A DNA stretch of 64,000 nt from Nitrososphaerota archaeon. Lineage in GTDB: Archaea > Thermoproteota > Nitrososphaeria > Nitrososphaerales > Nitrosopumilaceae. Positions 25,253 through 33,691 of this stretch are shown here, in pieces. A program made the position numbers and the translations under genes. The stretch's first letter is position 1, and every line of letters begins with the position of its first letter. Under the pieces are notes generated by a model that saw only the letters and a program-made list of their open reading frames with translations, was not told the origin of the DNA and did no database searches. The stretch covers positions 1 through 64,000 of the forward strand of contig VBPL01000040.1 of assembly GCA_005877205.1 (NCBI GenBank), given 5' to 3'.

Positions 25253-27155
25253 ATGTCAACACCTGCTTTTTCTCGGCTTTCTTTTCTAGAATTTTTTTGA
25301 TTGACTCGTATAATTCGGTGGAAGTCATTGCCCTCCCAGAATACTTTAAGATGTAATAATCTACTTTGTGATCCAAGTGTTCGTTAACAAGTGAACCAAG
25401 CTGACCGGAATGGTTTGCTTCGATATCAATTATTGTGCTGACGTTTTTAAGTAATGACTTGATGTAGTCGGTTGGAAATGGAGTTAGCAGTTTTATCTGG
25501 ACAAAGCCAATTTTGTGGCCCTCTTTCTTTAGTATCTCTATTGCATCAAGTATAGGACCCTTTGTTGAGCCCCAGCTTACAATGCAAACCTCAGAGGTTC
25601 CATAGTTTACAGCCTGGTCTTCCTTTGGAATTGTTTGTAGTGCTACCTCAAGCTTTTGGGCTCGCTTGTCCATTTTATATACTCGGTTTACTGGGTCTTC
25701 TGAGATGTGACCAAACTCGTCGCTCTCATCACCTGTATTCCAAAATATGCCATTTTCAAGCCCAAGCTTTGATCTTGGTGAGATACCATCAGATGATGGC
25801 TCAAATCTTCGGTAATTTGGAGTGCTGACTGTTTGTAACAGTTTACCTCTTTCAATGGTAATTTTTTTCAGATCAAATCTTTTTACCGTTGCTACTGTAC
25901 TTGCAATGAACTTGTCCATCATGTGTATTACAGGCATCTGAAACATTTCTGCAAAGTTGAAACACTTGGCAGTATCATAGAACCCTTCTTCGATATCACC
26001 TGAAGCATAGACAATTCTTGGAAAATCTCCATGTCCTGCATGTATTGCAAATTGCAGATCATCCTGTCCATGTCTTGTTGGAAGACCTGTAGATGGTCCA
26101 CTTCTTTGGTATAATGTTACAACAATTGGTACTTCATTTATTCCAGCCCAACCCAGAGTCTCTGCCATAAGGGAAAATCCAGGACCTGATGTACTAGTAG
26201 CTGCTCTGGTTCCAGTAACAGCTGCTCCAACTACCATTCCGATTGCTGATATTTCGTCTTCTGTTTGCACCACAATTGTTGAACCTGGCCTGCTATTTTC
26301 TACGTCAAAGGTTTCGTTTGATTCTAGAAATACACTTTCGTCTGATGCTGGTGTGATTGGATAGTACGACTGGAATCTGCATCCGCAAGCAATCTTTCCT
26401 AGTCCGGTTGACTGGAATCCTTGCACTAGAAGAGTATTAGGTTCCTTTTGAATCGGAGCCAATTGGTACTTGAATTTTTGAAACTTGGCTGAGGCAAAAT
26501 TATACGCGTAATTTGCGGCGTGCTTGTTCATCTCAGCTATCTCTTTTTTCTTTGCAAAGACGCCTTCTACTGAACCAAGGAGTGTGTCAGGTGGAAGGCC
26601 TAACAATCCAAGTGATACCGAGACAGCTAGTACGTTTTGCATACGGAACATACCACGAAGTTTTGGGTTACCCGTCTCATCTGCTAGATTAGCTAGTATA
26701 GTCTTGAATGAAACAGGATAAAGCGTGACGCCTCGTTCCTTTGCTGCATCAAGCATGCCTTGAATCGTATTTGGTTTGTTTTTTGAGCCGAGATATTTTA
26801 CAAGTCTATCCTTGAATGGCTCGTCAAGTGTTGGGACCTCGTCTGCCTTTATTGATACTAGGTCAGACTCGTATACTATTGCGCCATCATAAAAGACATC
26901 CTCGGCATGACGGAATAATGTTTCGGAATCAAAAGCAGCAAGCATTGTGATACCGTTAATATTTGAGCGAATTTGTTTGTCTGAAACCCGGACTCCAAAG
27001 TAGCTGTGCTCTCCTTTGATATTAGAATAATATTCTCTTTTTCCAAAAATTTTGAGACCACAACCTGCACAAGCTCCTGCAAAGATATTTGCCGCAGTTT
27101 CAACACCTCCTCCTTGAGGACCGCCGATAACCCATGTTAAATCAATAGAAGCCAC
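25242..27155 (-). CDS. korA: 2-oxoacid:ferredoxin oxidoreductase fused gamma-alpha subunit
   Basis: A 637-aa fusion of the gamma domain (about 1-195, [20 protein letters not shown] at 12-31) and the alpha domain (about 235-637, [46 protein letters not shown]). This two-subunit arrangement is typical of aerobic archaea such as Sulfolobus and of thaumarchaea. With korB it forms an alpha2beta2-type enzyme. Confidence 0.95.
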   Translation of the reverse strand: MASIDLTWVIGGPQGGGVETAANIFAGACAGCGLKIFGKREYYSNIKGEHSYFGVRVSDKQIRSNINGITMLAAFDSETLFRHAEDVFYDGAIVYESDLVSIKADEVPTLDEPFKDRLVKYLGSKNKPNTIQGMLDAAKERGVTLYPVSFKTILANLADETGNPKLRGMFRMQNVLAVSVSLGLLGLPPDTLLGSVEGVFAKKKEIAEMNKHAANYAYNFASAKFQKFKYQLAPIQKEPNTLLVQGFQSTGLGKIACGCRFQSYYPITPASDESVFLESNETFDVENSRPGSTIVVQTEDEISAIGMVVGAAVTGTRAATSTSGPGFSLMAETLGWAGINEVPIVVTLYQRSGPSTGLPTRHGQDDLQFAIHAGHGDFPRIVYASGDIEEGFYDTAKCFNFAEMFQMPVIHMMDKFIASTVATVKRFDLKKITIERGKLLQTVSTPNYRRFEPSSDGISPRSKLGLENGIFWNTGDESDEFGHISEDPVNRVYKMDKRAQKLEVALQTIPKEDQAVNYGTSEVCIVSWGSTKGPILDAIEILKKEGHKIGFVQIKLLTPFPTDYIKSLLKNVSTIIDIEANHSGQLGSLVNEHLDHKVDYYILKYSGRAMTSTELYESIKKILEKKAEKKQVLTYGV

Positions 27156-27211
27156 GTTAAACCTAGACTACAATCAAATATTAATAATGCTATAATTCTT
27201 GGTCTTTGGTA

Positions 27212-27346
27212 TCATCCGCCAGTTGCGGCATCAAATAGAGCACATTCACACTTGTCGCGCTCTCCACAAAAAGGACATACACAAACACACTTTTCAATAG
27301 CATTCCCACATTGAACACAGACAGCAAACTCTTCTTTGTGTTTCAA
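27212..27346 (-). CDS. 44-residue cysteine-rich zinc-ribbon mini-protein
   Basis: A short frame on the minus strand from TTG 27346 to TGA 27212. It holds eight cysteines arranged CVQC, CVCVCPFC and CEC, enough for two metal sites. The TTG sits about 25 bp downstream of the TATA element at 27369-27377, which fits leaderless translation. The tail ends DAATGG. Possibly a metal carrier or a regulator; similar tiny CxxC proteins in archaea are uncharacterised. Confidence 0.55.
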   Translation of the reverse strand: MKHKEEFAVCVQCGNAIEKCVCVCPFCGERDKCECALFDAATGG

Positions 27347-27368
27347 TTCGGTATGGTTAACATCGTTT

Positions 27369-27377
27369 TATTATAAA
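27369..27377. promoter_or_regulatory. Bidirectional TATA element
   Basis: ATTATAAAT/TTTATAAT is nearly palindromic. It is centred about 24-26 bp from both the TTG of the zinc mini-gene (minus strand) and the ATG 27396 of the dehydrogenase (plus strand), so one element could drive both. Confidence 0.5.
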
Positions 27378-27383
27378 TGAGTT

Positions 27384-28391
27384 TTGAGCAAGATCATGCT
27401 TAAAATCGTCAGTTATGAACAAAAACAGTTGAAAATTTTACTTACTCGCAAACTACATGATTTTGCGATAAAAGAGCTTAGGAAACGATACGATGTGGAA
27501 ACCCATACTGGAAAGATACCAATGCCAAGAGAGTTACTTGTATCCAAGATTCGTGATAAGGAGGGTCTGATTTGCTATCCGTATGATACTATCGATTCAG
27601 ATGTAATACAAGCTGGTAGAAAACTTCGGGCAATCTCAACCTTTTCTGTGGGATATGACCATATTGATGTCAAGGCTGCTACAAGACGTGGTATTGTCAT
27701 AGGATATACACCTGAGGTTTTGACTCGGGCTACTGCTGATTTAACCATGGCCCTGATGCTTGCTGTATTTAGAAGAATTCTGGAAGGAAATGATATCGTT
27801 CGGAAAAATAAGTGGAGAGTGATTTTTGGTCCGTATGAATTTCTTGGGTCTGACCTTTATGGAAAGACGTTGGGCATCTTTGGGATGGGAAGAATTGGAA
27901 AGGCTGTTGCAAAAAGGGCATCTGGTTTTGAAATGAAAATCTTGTATCACAACAGAAAAAGACTTGCCGTACAAGAAGAACGAAAGCTTGATGTAAAGTA
28001 TGTTTCTTTAGATGAGCTTTTCAGAAAAAGTGATGTGATAACAATACATTCCCCTTATACACGAAATACACACGGAATTGTAAATCTGAAACTATTGAAA
28101 AAAATGAAAAAGACTGCATTTTTGATTAATACAGCCCGTGGAAAAATAGTAAACGAAAAGGATCTCATCTATGCTTTAAAAAAAGGAATTGTTGCAGGTG
28201 CAGGTCTTGATGTGTTTTGGAAGGAGCCTATTTCCGGAAGACATCCTTTTTCAAAGATGAAAAATGTCGTAATCATGCCACACAGTGGTAGCTCTACTGT
28301 GGAAACTAGAGCAGAAATGGCTCAAATCACGGTAAAGAATCTGGTTTTTGCACTATTAGGTAAGAAGCCAATTTATCAAGTTAGGATTTAA
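27384..28391 (+). CDS. D-isomer-specific 2-hydroxyacid dehydrogenase
   Basis: A 335-aa NAD(P)-dependent dehydrogenase with the Rossmann motif GMGRIGKAVAKRA, catalytic Arg in NTARGKIVNEKDL, catalytic Glu in AGLDVFWKEP and catalytic His in MPHSGSS. The VGYDHIDVKAATRRGIVIGYTP segment is typical of glyoxylate/hydroxypyruvate reductases. The substrate is probably glyoxylate or hydroxypyruvate, uncertain. The frame opens at TTG 27384, but ATG 27396 fits the TATA spacing better. Confidence 0.92.
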   Translation: MSKIMLKIVSYEQKQLKILLTRKLHDFAIKELRKRYDVETHTGKIPMPRELLVSKIRDKEGLICYPYDTIDSDVIQAGRKLRAISTFSVGYDHIDVKAATRRGIVIGYTPEVLTRATADLTMALMLAVFRRILEGNDIVRKNKWRVIFGPYEFLGSDLYGKTLGIFGMGRIGKAVAKRASGFEMKILYHNRKRLAVQEERKLDVKYVSLDELFRKSDVITIHSPYTRNTHGIVNLKLLKKMKKTAFLINTARGKIVNEKDLIYALKKGIVAGAGLDVFWKEPISGRHPFSKMKNVVIMPHSGSSTVETRAEMAQITVKNLVFALLGKKPIYQVRI

Positions 28392-28393
28392 AG

Positions 28394-28648
28394 CTATATC
28401 AGATCGTTTGGGTCAATTCTGATACAGTTTGTTCCAACTGGCTTTAGGGCATCAAAGCTGATTATTCCCTTTGGTACCTTGCCTTCCTTTTGTAGTATCT
28501 CAAGCTTGTCTGCAAATGTCTTTTTGTGTTTTTCACATGCTACTCCAACCATGTATTCTCCATCTTTTGCCTTTATAGACATGACAAATTCTGGAGGTAA
28601 CTGGCAGTCTCTTCCTTTTTCTCGCATGGAACAACGCTCAGGTAACAT
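28394..28648 (-). CDS. Small cysteine-containing hypothetical protein
   Basis: An 84-aa protein with four cysteines: RCSMREKGRDC at the start, ACEKH in the middle (with a His) and NCIRI near the end, which could bind a metal. A YMVGVACEKHKK segment follows a beta strand. Nothing identifies its family. It is convergent with the dehydrogenase, 2 bp from its stop. Confidence 0.65.
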   Translation of the reverse strand: MLPERCSMREKGRDCQLPPEFVMSIKAKDGEYMVGVACEKHKKTFADKLEILQKEGKVPKGIISFDALKPVGTNCIRIDPNDLI

Positions 28649-28764
28649 GAAACTTGCTTGATTCTCTTGAGGATATTAAGCTTGATCGGGGTAAAAAGAG
28701 GAGCTAGTTTGTATGGTAACATTACACACGAGCAATAATAGAGGAAAGATTGTTTGTACCAATA

Positions 28765-28923
28765 ATGCAACAGCACACCAAGCTTTTGAGAAAAACTACA
28801 TGCCCTTTATGTAAAGCCGAAGTTATGTTACAGTGGGAGCCTCGATACCGTGGCTTTAAGGGAATCTGCCACAACTGTGTATTCAGCTGGATAGACCGAA
28901 AGCTTAGACTCAAAACTAGATAA
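28765..28923 (+). CDS. 52-residue zinc-ribbon mini-protein
   Basis: A short frame starting ATG 28765 and ending TAA 28923, with a CPLC/CHNC zinc ribbon (C13, C16, C35, C38) and a basic C-terminus ending RKLRLKTR. GAGG at 28741-28744 lies five bases before an alternative TTG at 28750, which would add five residues and may be the true start. The aromatic stretch between the knuckles (LQWEPRYRGFKGI) resembles transcription-factor or ribosomal zinc ribbons. A 60-codon frame on the other strand overlaps it but has no such motif. Confidence 0.6.
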   Translation: MQQHTKLLRKTTCPLCKAEVMLQWEPRYRGFKGICHNCVFSWIDRKLRLKTR

Positions 28924-29019
28924 TGTCTGTACCTTAAATTTCCTAACTTTTTCAAAACTTCTCTCAGGCTGTGGATTATCAGTTTCTCTCAAAGACAATA
29001 AGATTGTCATGAAAAATTG

Positions 29020-30297
29020 TTAAAAAGTCCAGATGGAATCTTTTGGCTGCGTTTTGTAGTTTAACAAGCCTTTCTCCTGTAGTATCTTCACTATACCAGC
29101 AGAATAAGCAGGCGCACCAGTTGCACCTGGAGAATTGTAATTTACGACATGATACGAATTTACACCTTCAAGTTCCATGACATCAGGAACAAACTTTCCA
29201 TCAGGAGTAATCACAGGAGTTCGTATTCCCGCTGTTCCACGCTCTGAAAAAAATTCAGGCCTTATTTTAGGAATAAACTTTTGGACTCGTTCGATCATTA
29301 CTGATTTCGATACGGAACTCAGCCATTCTTTTGCTATTAAATTTACAAAATCAGGATTCATGAGAAGCTTTCTTGTGCTACTTGTTACGATATCAGCGAG
29401 TTTAGACACAAAAGTCTCAATGTCTCCAACATATCCAGAATAGGTCTCAGGGCTTGGAACCGGTACAGCGTTTGGCCCAACCTCTACTCGACCATCTACT
29501 CGTAGAATCCAGTGTGGGTCTAAAAACGGAAAGTCTGGATAGTTTGGAACAGAATAAATGTTGGTTTTTACTAGTCCAGTATATTGTTGTCCAGCAATCC
29601 AGTACTCTCCCCTAAAATGTAAACTCGAATAATCAAGTACAAGGCCAAACTTTTTTGCAATATCCAAAGAATATCCACCGGCACAGTTTATCACAAGCTT
29701 TGTTTGAAGCTCGTTTCCATCATGGAATACCAAGACAGGCTCGTTTGCTATATTTTTCACAGATTCTACTTTAGAATTTACTAAAAATTTAGTTCTGTTT
29801 CTTTGCGATTCTTCTTTTATACCACGAGTAAAGGCGCCATAATCCACTATTGTATCAGTTTTACAGTATATCGCAGAATAACACTGTACATTTGGTTCCC
29901 GCTTTTTTACTTCATTACCATCTAATAGTTCGATATCCTTTGGAGAGATGCCGTTTTTTGGACCCCACTCCAGATACTTTTCTAAAACATTGTGCTGGTC
30001 CTCGTCTAGTCCAACTTCTAGTGTTCCTACCATTTTCCATGGTAGTCTCCTCCTTTCTGCAAATGTCTTCCACATTTCATGGGATACAAATGCTGCTTTT
30101 GCAAGCTTTCCTTTCTTTTCTGGGTTTAAATAAAATGGAGAATGAACCACGCCAGTGTTTCTGCTACTGGTATGCATAGCAACTTCAGACTCTTTTTCAA
30201 TTAATACCACGTTGATATCATAAAGAGTTGAAAGCCAGTATGAAATGCAAGTGCCAAGCAAACCTCCTCCTATTATAGCTATGTCGCACTTTCCCAA
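29020..30297 (-). CDS. FAD-dependent oxidoreductase, L-2-hydroxyglutarate oxidase-like
   Basis: A 425-aa DAO-fold flavoprotein. The N-terminal FAD motif is DIAIIGGGLLGTCISYWL (5-22), followed by SSRNTGVVHSPFYLNP, LVINCAGGYSLDIAK and a C-terminal YNSPGATGAPAYSAGI that contacts FAD. These match the LhgO/L2HGDH family (known to oxidise L-2-hydroxyglutarate). The substrate here is inferred. Confidence 0.88.
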   Translation of the reverse strand: MGKCDIAIIGGGLLGTCISYWLSTLYDINVVLIEKESEVAMHTSSRNTGVVHSPFYLNPEKKGKLAKAAFVSHEMWKTFAERRRLPWKMVGTLEVGLDEDQHNVLEKYLEWGPKNGISPKDIELLDGNEVKKREPNVQCYSAIYCKTDTIVDYGAFTRGIKEESQRNRTKFLVNSKVESVKNIANEPVLVFHDGNELQTKLVINCAGGYSLDIAKKFGLVLDYSSLHFRGEYWIAGQQYTGLVKTNIYSVPNYPDFPFLDPHWILRVDGRVEVGPNAVPVPSPETYSGYVGDIETFVSKLADIVTSSTRKLLMNPDFVNLIAKEWLSSVSKSVMIERVQKFIPKIRPEFFSERGTAGIRTPVITPDGKFVPDVMELEGVNSYHVVNYNSPGATGAPAYSAGIVKILQEKGLLNYKTQPKDSIWTF

Positions 30298-30363
30298 TGA
30301 TATGAACTGGTAAGGCTGGCATTTAATGGATTTGAAAACGATCTCAATGTTTTAAATTACGAA

Positions 30364-31287
30364 ATGGATTCACCAGTATCGTTGACAGGAAGAGACTGGA
30401 AACTAACTACAAGAATGGCAGTAAGCTTTCTTGCCCTGACGGTAATCTATCTTATATTTCTGAGTTTTATATCAGTATACTTTGGGTTGGGCATTCTTCC
30501 CATATCTATCATGGCTGGATTGATGATACTAGTCCAGTGGTTTTTCTCCGATAGACTAGTTCTTTGGAGCACTGGAACCAAATTGGCATCAAAAGAGCAG
30601 TATCCTCAATTACACCAAATTGTAGAAAACCTGGCACAAAAGGCAAGGATTCCAAAACCAAGAGTTGGCATAATGGAAACAGAGGTGCCAAACTCTTTTG
30701 CCACAGGAAAGGGCCCCAAGAGCTCAGTCGTAGCTGTAACAACTGGAATAATGAAAATTCTTGACGAAAAAGAACTTGAAGGAGTTTTATCACACGAGTT
30801 ATCCCACATACGCCACAGAGACGTTACAATAATCACACTTGCAAGTCTGTTTTCTACTATAGCATGGTATCTTATGCAGTCTTCTATGTTTGGTGCAATG
30901 TGGGGAGGATATGGTTACGGCGGAAGACAGCAGAGTGGAAATGCATTCTTGGTTATAATAGTGGCAGCTATTGTGTGGGTCCTCAGTTTCTTGATAATAC
31001 GTGCGATATCAAGATATAGAGAATTTGCAGCAGATAGAGGTGGTGCCCTACTTACAGGTCAGCCGATGTATCTGTCAAGAGCATTGATGAAGATAACTGG
31101 AAAAGTCAAGGTTGCCCCAAAACAACAGCTGCAAAAGCTGGAGGGCATGAATGCATTTTTTATCATTCCAGCAATTTCAGGCAATACCATTGCCAGATTC
31201 TTTGCAACTCATCCTCCTGTTGAAGAAAGAGTTAAGCGTTTAATGGAAATCGAGGCCCAGTTACGCAAAGAGGGACGAATGCAATGA
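30364..31287 (+). CDS. htpX: Membrane zinc metalloprotease HtpX
   Basis: A 307-aa M48 protease. Two membrane helices (about 17-40 and 43-62) precede the catalytic motif HELSH (144-148), further helices lie near 150-175 and 190-212, and the third zinc ligand is Glu in REFAADRGG. It degrades misfolded membrane proteins. The usual HtpX length is ~280-310 aa. Confidence 0.95.
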   Translation: MDSPVSLTGRDWKLTTRMAVSFLALTVIYLIFLSFISVYFGLGILPISIMAGLMILVQWFFSDRLVLWSTGTKLASKEQYPQLHQIVENLAQKARIPKPRVGIMETEVPNSFATGKGPKSSVVAVTTGIMKILDEKELEGVLSHELSHIRHRDVTIITLASLFSTIAWYLMQSSMFGAMWGGYGYGGRQQSGNAFLVIIVAAIVWVLSFLIIRAISRYREFAADRGGALLTGQPMYLSRALMKITGKVKVAPKQQLQKLEGMNAFFIIPAISGNTIARFFATHPPVEERVKRLMEIEAQLRKEGRMQ

Positions 31288-31336
31288 GTTTTCATTCCCT
31301 AAATTTGAATCCGTAAAGACTCCGTAATTGAGTATT

Positions 31337-31357
31337 ATAGCCTATTTTTCGGGCTAT
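31337..31357 (+). terminator. Hairpin downstream of htpX
   Basis: ATAGCC and GGCTAT form a six-pair stem around TATTTTTCG, 50 bp after the htpX stop. The T-rich loop may itself terminate transcription. Confidence 0.35.
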
Positions 31358-31669
31358 TTGCATTATAACTAATTTTGTCTTGGTTTCAGTTTACGTTTGT
31401 CAGGTATGTGAACCCACGTCAAAAACTCTATAGTTAGTAAACTATTATTATCAGACATACAACCCCGTCATCCTCTTTATGATCAAAATGTTATAAAAAA
31501 TGATCTTTTCATTTTTGAAAACAAGCCAGATTCATAATGGTATTTAAAAAGATCAACGATTTTTGAAAAAATCGCAAAATCAGTAAAAAAATTTTTGATT
31601 CTCTTTGTACTAAAGAAACTTGTCTACAAATAATCAGACGAGTAAAATTCCAAGACCACATTTCCACTT
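31358..31669. other. Intergenic region, no gene seen
   Basis: An AT-rich gap of about 310 bp. It holds an inverted repeat CGATTTTT-GA-AAAAATCG (31557-31574) and a smaller one ATAGTT-AGTA-AACTAT near 31431-31446. No coding frame with a credible start is present; the repeats could be operator sites for the downstream wing-helix gene, which is speculative. Confidence 0.4.
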
Positions 31670-32170
31670 TTGGCAGAACAGATTTTTATCATATTAATTG
31701 TATTTTTATTTGTGGTATTGGAGGGGTTGGCGAGAAATATCATTTCAGAAAATTGGAAAAACATCAATACAAAACCTAGTGTAGACATGAATTCCTTCTA
31801 TGAAAACATCGTACGTGATGACAAAACTGAAAATTATGCAACCACGTCTACTGAATGGATAACAGTAGACAGCCCCCTCTGTGAATTAATTCTAGAAACA
31901 TTTTCTGATTTTGATAAGAGGAGAATCGTGAATATGATATCGGAAAAGCCTCTGACAATTCCTGAAATCCTGTACAGATGCAAAATCCCGTCTACTGCAG
32001 GCTATAGAAAAATCAATTCATTAATTAAAGAAGGCATTATTGTAGCTTCAGGTTTTGTTTCTGTTCAAAACAGAAAGAAAGTAAAAAGATACAAGTCAAT
32101 AATCGAAGATGCAAAAATCTTCATTGATAAACAAAATATCAGCGTCAAAGTCAGATTGAAGAAACAATAA
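31670..32170 (+). CDS. Membrane-tethered winged-helix protein
   Basis: A 166-aa protein with an N-terminal hydrophobic helix (EQIFIILIVFLFVVLEGLA) and a C-terminal winged-helix domain (about 64-166): ISEKPLTIPEILYRCKIPS followed by the recognition-like segment TAGYRKINSLIKEGII and a basic wing (QNRKKVKRYKS). The layout suggests a DNA-binding domain held at the membrane, as in some archaeal sensors. TTG start; no internal ATG is better placed. Target unknown. Confidence 0.75.
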   Translation: MAEQIFIILIVFLFVVLEGLARNIISENWKNINTKPSVDMNSFYENIVRDDKTENYATTSTEWITVDSPLCELILETFSDFDKRRIVNMISEKPLTIPEILYRCKIPSTAGYRKINSLIKEGIIVASGFVSVQNRKKVKRYKSIIEDAKIFIDKQNISVKVRLKKQ

Positions 32171-32222
32171 GACGATCTCTGTTTATCTTGCGACGTGCTG
32201 TCCTGATTAGTCTGGATTAAGG

Positions 32223-32320
32223 CGCCGGGAGAGAGATTTGAACTCTCGAACCCTTGCGAGTACGCGCTTTATGGTTACCAATTTCCAGGCGCGCGCCCTA
32301 CCAGGCTAGGCGACCCCGGC
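32223..32320 (-). tRNA. tRNA-Ser(GGA) with a 14-nt intron
   Basis: Read on the minus strand the acceptor GCCGGGG pairs with TCCCGGC (one G-U), D stem GCCT/GGGC, anticodon stem CGCGC/GCGCG, T arm GAGAG-TTCAAAT-CTCTC and discriminator G. A type II variable arm (ACTC-GCAA-GGGT) identifies it as tRNA-Ser (or Leu); anticodon GGA makes it Ser. The canonical 37/38 intron is ATTGGTAACCATAA (32269-32282). The mature length is 84 nt; CCA is not encoded. Confidence 0.88.
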
Positions 32321-32357
32321 ACTGATTTTCGCCAAGTCAATTTCGTTGTAAAACCGA

Positions 32358-32367
32358 CTATATATTA
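32358..32367 (-). promoter_or_regulatory. TATA box of the tRNA-Ser gene
   Basis: TAATATATAG on the minus strand, about 40 bp before the mature 5' end, leaving room for a short leader trimmed by RNase P. Confidence 0.55.
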
Positions 32368-32408
32368 CTGTAAATGACACATTTCCAATATCACAAAGAT
32401 GCTAAGAT

Positions 32409-32440
32409 CGTGAGAGAACCAAAGGCAATCTCTTCTCACG
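32409..32440. repeat. Inverted repeat in the 32.3-32.5 kb gap
   Basis: CGTGAGA at 32409-32415 pairs with TCTCACG at 32434-32440, and further pairs are possible inside after a one-base bulge. It lies in the 230-bp gap between the tRNA-Ser promoter and the zinc-ribbon gene. It could be a structured RNA or an operator; nothing else is seen in this gap. Confidence 0.35.
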
Positions 32441-32551
32441 GACAAAAAGTTGTTATATGATTAGTATGTGATTTGTTTGAACTAAATTCTCTCATTAATG
32501 ATTTTAATGCAAAAGTGAAAATTTTTAAGAAGCTATTTTCTTTCTGAATTA

Positions 32552-33121
32552 ATGGTGTTCTGTGGGAATTGTGGCAAAAGATTTCTCTATAAAGAAAAAT
32601 TCTGTACTAGTTGTGGAACTGAATTAGAGAAAATATCAGAGATAGCAAGAGAGGTAGGCGAAATTATCAAAAACGAATACAGAAAACAATTGTCAAATCC
32701 GGAACATAAGGAAATAAAGGCAGAGGTTGCTGAATCCAAGAACAAACCAGTCCAAACCGCTTCAAATGAACTTCAGTCATATTGGCAAATTATAGACTCA
32801 CTTAGAGCAGAGCTAATCCAATACAAAAGCAAGCTTGATGCCATGACTGCTGAGAGATCTAGACAAGATAATGTTGATTTGCTAAGACAGGAGGTTATCC
32901 AATACAAAAGCAAGCTTGATACCATGACTGCTGAGAGATCTAAACAAGATAATGTTGATTTGCTAAAAAGAGAAATAGCCGAATTCAAGAATAGCGGGCC
33001 TCGTACTCTACCAAGTGGAGATGATGTAAACAAGCGAATCATTCATTCACTTGGCACAGACATAGAAAAGTTGAGGAAAAATCTTGAATTAGTCATGGTT
33101 GAGGCAGAGAAACTTCAATGA
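32552..33121 (+). CDS. Zinc-ribbon and coiled-coil protein with an internal duplication
   Basis: A 189-aa protein. The N-terminal zinc ribbon is CGNCGKRFLYKEKFCTSCG (residues 4-22); the rest is a charged coiled coil (about 30-189). Two copies of a 27-residue unit starting IQYKSKLD lie at about 89-142. A TATA-like ATTTTTAAG is about 26 bp before the ATG. Related zinc-ribbon/coiled-coil proteins are common in archaea without a known role; it may scaffold a complex. Confidence 0.75.
   Translation: MVFCGNCGKRFLYKEKFCTSCGTELEKISEIAREVGEIIKNEYRKQLSNPEHKEIKAEVAESKNKPVQTASNELQSYWQIIDSLRAELIQYKSKLDAMTAERSRQDNVDLLRQEVIQYKSKLDTMTAERSKQDNVDLLKREIAEFKNSGPRTLPSGDDVNKRIIHSLGTDIEKLRKNLELVMVEAEKLQ
32816..32977 (+). 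repeat. 81-bp tandem duplication inside the zinc-ribbon gene
   Basis: Two head-to-tail copies (32816-32896, 32897-32977). The first ~69 bases of each differ at only two positions (GCC/ACC and AGA/AAA), so the duplication is recent. The period is 27 codons, so the coiled-coil frame is kept. Confidence 0.85.
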
Positions 33122-33200
33122 TAACAGAAAATAAACAATTCCGATCGTTTAACTGTGATATAATTTTTAAAAACGAATTAGGTATTCCCGAGATTAATTA

Positions 33201-33665
33201 TTACATTAATTGATTTACCTTGAATATGTTGATTGTAACAGATTTATGCAACACGCTTCCCGAATCTGGTAACGTACTTGAAACAATCTTGTAACGACCT
33301 TGGAATATTTTGCTTCCGTCTGTTTTTGTTTGGTCCCAGACAAACGTTTTTTCTTCTTTTGGATTAAGAATAGAAACTACCTGAACAGATATTGGCGAGA
33401 AGATAACAGTTCCATCAAGACCTACGATTCTTAGTCCATAAGCTGAATCCGAAAAGGTGAGAGGAATTGTTCCCGAGTTTATTATTCTGATGTGAACTGG
33501 TTCACCTAGACGATAGTTTATTTTTTCAGGAATAACAGTAAGAGATGGTCCGCTCTCATAGACTAGTGTTGGAGTCTGATTTGCTATCTGAGAAAGATAT
33601 GCTCCTAATGCTCCAGCACCAAAGACTCCTGCTACAAAAAATATCGTGGCGCCTCTAGGAATCAA
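33201..33665 (-). CDS. Membrane-anchored extracytoplasmic beta-sandwich protein
   Basis: A 154-aa protein with an N-terminal hydrophobic segment (ATIFFVAGVFGAGALGAYL) acting as signal anchor, then an Ig-like beta domain: LTVIPEKINYRLGEPVHIRI, TIPLTFSDSAYGLRI, EEKTFVWDQTKTDGSKIF and QGRYKIVSS, resembling the intracellular proteinase inhibitor/BsuPI fold, which has an NxGxxPLxFxDxxYGLxI core. It could inhibit or protect against extracellular proteases; the assignment is tentative. Confidence 0.7.
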   Translation of the reverse strand: MIPRGATIFFVAGVFGAGALGAYLSQIANQTPTLVYESGPSLTVIPEKINYRLGEPVHIRIINSGTIPLTFSDSAYGLRIVGLDGTVIFSPISVQVVSILNPKEEKTFVWDQTKTDGSKIFQGRYKIVSSTLPDSGSVLHKSVTINIFKVNQLM

Positions 33666-33691
33666 CTTACTAAATTTGATTTGATTCCTTT

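Noticed and set aside
28828-29010. 60-codon minus-strand frame overlapping the 52-residue zinc ribbon
   Set aside because: No motif or ribosome site; the plus-strand frame with CPLC/CHNC explains the overlap better.
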